DNA from: Singulisphaera acidiphila DSM 18658
GTDB lineage: Bacteria; Planctomycetota; Planctomycetia; Isosphaerales; Isosphaeraceae
Direction: 5' to 3'
NCBI RefSeq assembly: GCF_000242455.2
Contig: NC_019892.1
Span: 8,256,744-8,320,743 of the forward strand
Length of the DNA: 64,000 bases
The notes beneath the pieces are model-generated. The model saw only the letters and a program-made list of their open reading frames with translations, had not been told where the DNA came from and ran no database searches. The translations under genes and the position numbers were made by a program. Below are positions 61,427-64,000 of the stretch, in pieces (position 1 is the stretch's first letter; the number at the start of each line of letters is the position of its first letter).

Positions 61427-62592
61427 CGCGGGAGCCTCCTTGCCTTTTGCTTGCGGGGTCGTGGGGAGGTTGTCCCAGTCCCTGCTCCTACCTCTGCGGC
61501 GAAGTCGCGGCGGACACCGGAATTCGGGTTGAGTTGCGGTGAGGCCTCGGACGATCGCCGGACGGAGAGATGCCAAAGCGCCAGGGCGATGACGACGGAA
61601 AGACCGCAGCAGCAGTAGTACAAATAATGGAGCGCAAGCGAAGCGGCCGCGAAGAGCCAGCCCCGTCGACGCGCCAGGAACCGGTAAAAGTGCCGATTCA
61701 TGCTCACGATCAGAGCCAAGCAAGCCACGACAAGGCCAAGCAATTCCGGACGCCAGGGCGCGGCCAGAATGGCCAGAGTCATGAGCCCGGCCGCCGCGAC
61801 GCAAAGCTTCTGGTCGTTCTTGACGTTGAGGTCGGTCTCGACGATGCCCGACCGCTTCATCAGCAGCATCCAAGGGACGCCGCGTTGAAAGATATCGGTT
61901 TTGATGACGGAGCCGAGCGACCAACGCTTCAGGTGCGTGGCCTGGACGTCGCGAGCGAGGATGACCTGGCAACCCGCGCGGGTCAGGCGATAGCCAAACT
62001 CGATGTCCTCAATGGCAGGGCGACGGTACAGGTGCGGATCGAAGCCGCCCAGGTCGAGGAAATCCTGGCGGCGGATCGCGCCACAGCCGGTCCAGAAGGT
62101 TCGCGCGGGCCTGGCCTCGGCGACGAACTCTCCCTGCTGGTGGACGAAGTGGTGGAGGAGATTACGGAACTGGCTGATCACCCCCGGATGCGTCGGGGCA
62201 TCATCATACGAACCGAAGAGGGCGGACAGATTCGGATCGGCGTCGAACCGGCTCACAGCCCGAGACAGCGTCTGCCGATGAACGGCGACGTCGGCGTCGA
62301 GGAAGAAGACGATCGAGGCCGTCGCCGTGTGGGCTCCGAGATTCCGTGCGGCCGCGGGCCCTAGCGCAGTCTCGTGGCGAACAACAATAGCGCCATACGA
62401 CTCGGCCAGGGCGGCCGAATTGTCGGCTGAACCGTCATCGACGACGATTAGTTCAAAGTCAGCTTGGTCCGATTCACGAAGCCGCCGGAGGCAGCGCTCG
62501 AAGTCGAGACCTCCGTTATGCACGGGGATCACGACCGAAAGCGGCGGCCTCCGCGGCTCCGGGTACGCCGGACCGGCGGGGACATCGTCCAT
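61411..62592 (-). CDS. GT2 family glycosyltransferase with membrane helices
   Basis: A 393-residue GT-A enzyme. LSVVIPVHNGGLDFERCLRR and ELIVVDDGSADNSA mark the donor site, and IVFFLDADVAV the DXD (Asp-Ala-Asp). GGFDPHLYRRPAIEDIEFGY carries the acceptor ED pair. Two or three hydrophobic helices (VAAAGLMTLAILAAPW, LLGLVVACLALIVSM, LALHYLYYCCCGLSVV) anchor it at the membrane. It is the first gene of the operon; ATG 62592 has GAGGGT upstream. Confidence 0.88.
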   Translation of the reverse strand: MDDVPAGPAYPEPRRPPLSVVIPVHNGGLDFERCLRRLRESDQADFELIVVDDGSADNSAALAESYGAIVVRHETALGPAAARNLGAHTATASIVFFLDADVAVHRQTLSRAVSRFDADPNLSALFGSYDDAPTHPGVISQFRNLLHHFVHQQGEFVAEARPARTFWTGCGAIRRQDFLDLGGFDPHLYRRPAIEDIEFGYRLTRAGCQVILARDVQATHLKRWSLGSVIKTDIFQRGVPWMLLMKRSGIVETDLNVKNDQKLCVAAAGLMTLAILAAPWRPELLGLVVACLALIVSMNRHFYRFLARRRGWLFAAASLALHYLYYCCCGLSVVIALALWHLSVRRSSEASPQLNPNSGVRRDFAAEVGAGTGTTSPRPRKQKARRLPRWTKR

Positions 62593-62877
62593 GATCCACC
62601 CTCGCCCGTCAGAATTCGGACCCGTGCCGGAATGCGTCCCCGTCCTTGGGATCGCCCGAGCACGTGCCCAGACCGCCGTCAATCGAGGCGGAGCGGAAGT
62701 CTTCTCAGAAGCCAAGTCGTAGGGTGTTTCGTCTTCGCAACCGTCCCGTCGCAGCAAGTCGCGACGTGCGGCGGAACTTTAGCCGGAACCGCCGGACCTG
62801 TCAACGCAAGCCTGTCGGCAATCGTCCGCAACGACTTTAATCATTGAAACGCCCACCCAACCGGCTCGACGGCTCAA

Positions 62878-64000
62878 TTAACCGACAATCGCGCGGAGGG
62901 CGTCCCTGGCTGCGTCGACGGTGTGATCGATGTCGGCATCGGTGTGCGCGGCCGAGACGAAGGCCGCCTCGAACTGACTGCAAGGAAGGTAGACGCCTCG
63001 CGCCAGCATCTCCCAGAAGAAGCGGCCGAACAAGGCAGTGTCGCTCCGCTTGGCATCCTCGTAGTCGTGGACCGGCCCTTGGTTGAAGAAGAGGGTCAGC
63101 ATGCTGCCGACGCGCTGGACGACGTGGGGGACCTTCGCATCACTGGCCGCCCGCCGCAAGCCGTCTTCGAGCCGGGCCGAGATCGCCTCGAGCCGCTCGT
63201 AAGGGGGCGACTCTCGGAGCATTCCCACCGTCGCCAGCCCGGCGGCCATCGCCAGCGGGTTGCCCGAGAGCGTCCCCGCCTGATAGATCGGTCCGGCGGG
63301 TGAGACGAAGTCCATCACCGCCGACTTCGCCCCGTACGCCGCAGCCGGCAGGCCGCCGCCGATGATCTTGCCCAGCGCAGTCATATCCGGATCGATCGCG
63401 AATCGTTCCTGGGCCCCTCCAAACGCAAGCCGGAAGCCCGTCATGACCTCATCAAACACGAGCATAACGCCATGTTTACGGGTCAGTTCGCGGATCTGCT
63501 CGAGATAGCCGGGCCGAGGCGGGACGAGGCCCATGTTGCCTGCGACCGGCTCGAGGATGACCGCCGCAACCTGCTCGGGGAATCGCTCAAACGCGGCGGC
63601 CACCGCCGAGACGTCATTGAACGGACAGAGGATCGTATCCTCGATCGCCCCTGGAGTGACGCCTGGGCTGTTGGGAAAGCCGAGCGTCGTCGCAGCCGAC
63701 CCTGCTTGAACGAGCAAGGAATCAACATGCCCGTGATAATGCCCCGTCATCTTGACGATCTTGTTCCGCCCGGTGACCCCGCGCGCCACCCGGATGGCCG
63801 ACATCGTCGCCTCGGTCCCCGACGAGACAAACCGAACCTTCTCGATCGACGGCACTGCCGCGACGACCGCCTCGGCAATGTCAACCTCGCGCGTCGTCGG
63901 CGCTCCGAAGCTCGACCCATGATCGAGCGCTTCGACCACCGCGTGCCGGACCGTCGGATGAGCATGCCCGAAGATCATCGGACCCCACGAGCCGATATAG
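62878..64000 (-). CDS. hemL: Glutamate-1-semialdehyde 2,1-aminomutase (partial)
   Basis: At least 373 residues of a class-III PLP enzyme that converts glutamate-1-semialdehyde to 5-aminolevulinate for haem and tetrapyrroles. The frame runs to the edge; the residues before the internal ATG at 63978 still read YIGSWGP, so the first ~60 residues lie outside. Marks are FVSSGTEATMSAIRVARG, MTGHYHGHVDSLLVQAGS, the Asp in LVFDEVMTGFRLAFGG, and the PLP lysine in MTALGKIIGGGLPAAAYG. SGNPLAMAAGL follows. It ends 285 bp from the polysaccharide operon, reading in the same direction. Confidence 0.94.
   Translation of the reverse strand, partial: YIGSWGPMIFGHAHPTVRHAVVEALDHGSSFGAPTTREVDIAEAVVAAVPSIEKVRFVSSGTEATMSAIRVARGVTGRNKIVKMTGHYHGHVDSLLVQAGSAATTLGFPNSPGVTPGAIEDTILCPFNDVSAVAAAFERFPEQVAAVILEPVAGNMGLVPPRPGYLEQIRELTRKHGVMLVFDEVMTGFRLAFGGAQERFAIDPDMTALGKIIGGGLPAAAYGAKSAVMDFVSPAGPIYQAGTLSGNPLAMAAGLATVGMLRESPPYERLEAISARLEDGLRRAASDAKVPHVVQRVGSMLTLFFNQGPVHDYEDAKRSDTALFGRFFWEMLARGVYLPCSQFEAAFVSAAHTDADIDHTVDAARDALRAIVG

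Noticed and set aside
1-64000. tRNA, rRNA or riboswitch genes
   Set aside because: No stretch showed a recognisable cloverleaf with a T-loop GTTCRA block in an intergenic gap, nor any rRNA core sequence. A covariance-model search would be needed to exclude weak cases.

Overview
The window looks like a chromosomal segment of a planctomycete, most likely of the Isosphaeraceae/Gemmatales type. The base composition is high-GC. There are three copies of the planctomycete DUF1559 pseudopilin-like family, each with a prepilin-type N-terminus and a C-terminal GEV(L/I)S(A/S)D(S/A)Y ending. Two ECF sigma factors are present, one carrying a very long membrane-anchored extension. Small Gly-rich lipoproteins sit beside the DUF1559 genes. 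The genus is inferred, not proven. I recognise no rRNA, tRNA or CRISPR array by eye.

Layout. Positions 1-2.2 kb: an acyltransferase-3 membrane protein and about 1 kb without a convincing gene. 2.2-8.1 kb: a glucan cluster of two unrelated GH57 enzymes around a GalT-family nucleotidyltransferase, followed by a DUF58/DUF4381-like pair. 9.6-14.5 kb: accessory ground, with a coiled-coil secreted protein, a decayed small gene, a MarR-GNAT unit with a clearly readable promoter/operator, an IS701-like transposase remnant, an AT-rich island and a lipoprotein-DUF1559-DUF4198 run. 15.5-32.4 kb: metabolic and housekeeping genes: oxidoreductases, bioA-bioD, a SAM hydrolase (DUF62), queF, a STAS protein, mutS, a sulfotransferase, an ECF sigma factor, a 2-hydroxyacid dehydrogenase and an HpcH/HpaI aldolase. 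32.4-34.1 kb: an intact insertion sequence that landed on the aldolase stop codon. 34.2-50 kb: a helical-repeat exported protein, a UxaC-like isomerase, a stand-alone CoaB-like protein, a GT39-like membrane protein, two DUF1559 genes plus a lipoprotein, pckA, a PEGA-like membrane protein, the sigma-factor/carbohydrate-binding fusion and a DEAD-box helicase. 50-62.6 kb: a surface polysaccharide locus of ten minus-strand genes, many joined by 4-bp ATGA overlaps, with one convergent glycosyltransferase. 62.9 kb to the edge: hemL, cut by the window end.

How the genes fit together. The GH57/GalT cluster is consistent with storage-glucan turnover into nucleotide-sugar pools, and the polysaccharide operon with assembling, modifying and flipping a surface glycan. 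bioA, the SAM hydrolase and (less directly) queF sit side by side. The most distinctive single gene is a predicted ECF sigma factor tethered by one membrane helix to an extracytoplasmic CBM9-like domain, that is, a candidate one-protein sugar-to-transcription switch. The best-resolved regulatory site is the promoter of the MarR gene, whose -35/-10 elements are interleaved with two 21-bp dyads. Several genes end in long perfect GC hairpins that lack a U-tract.
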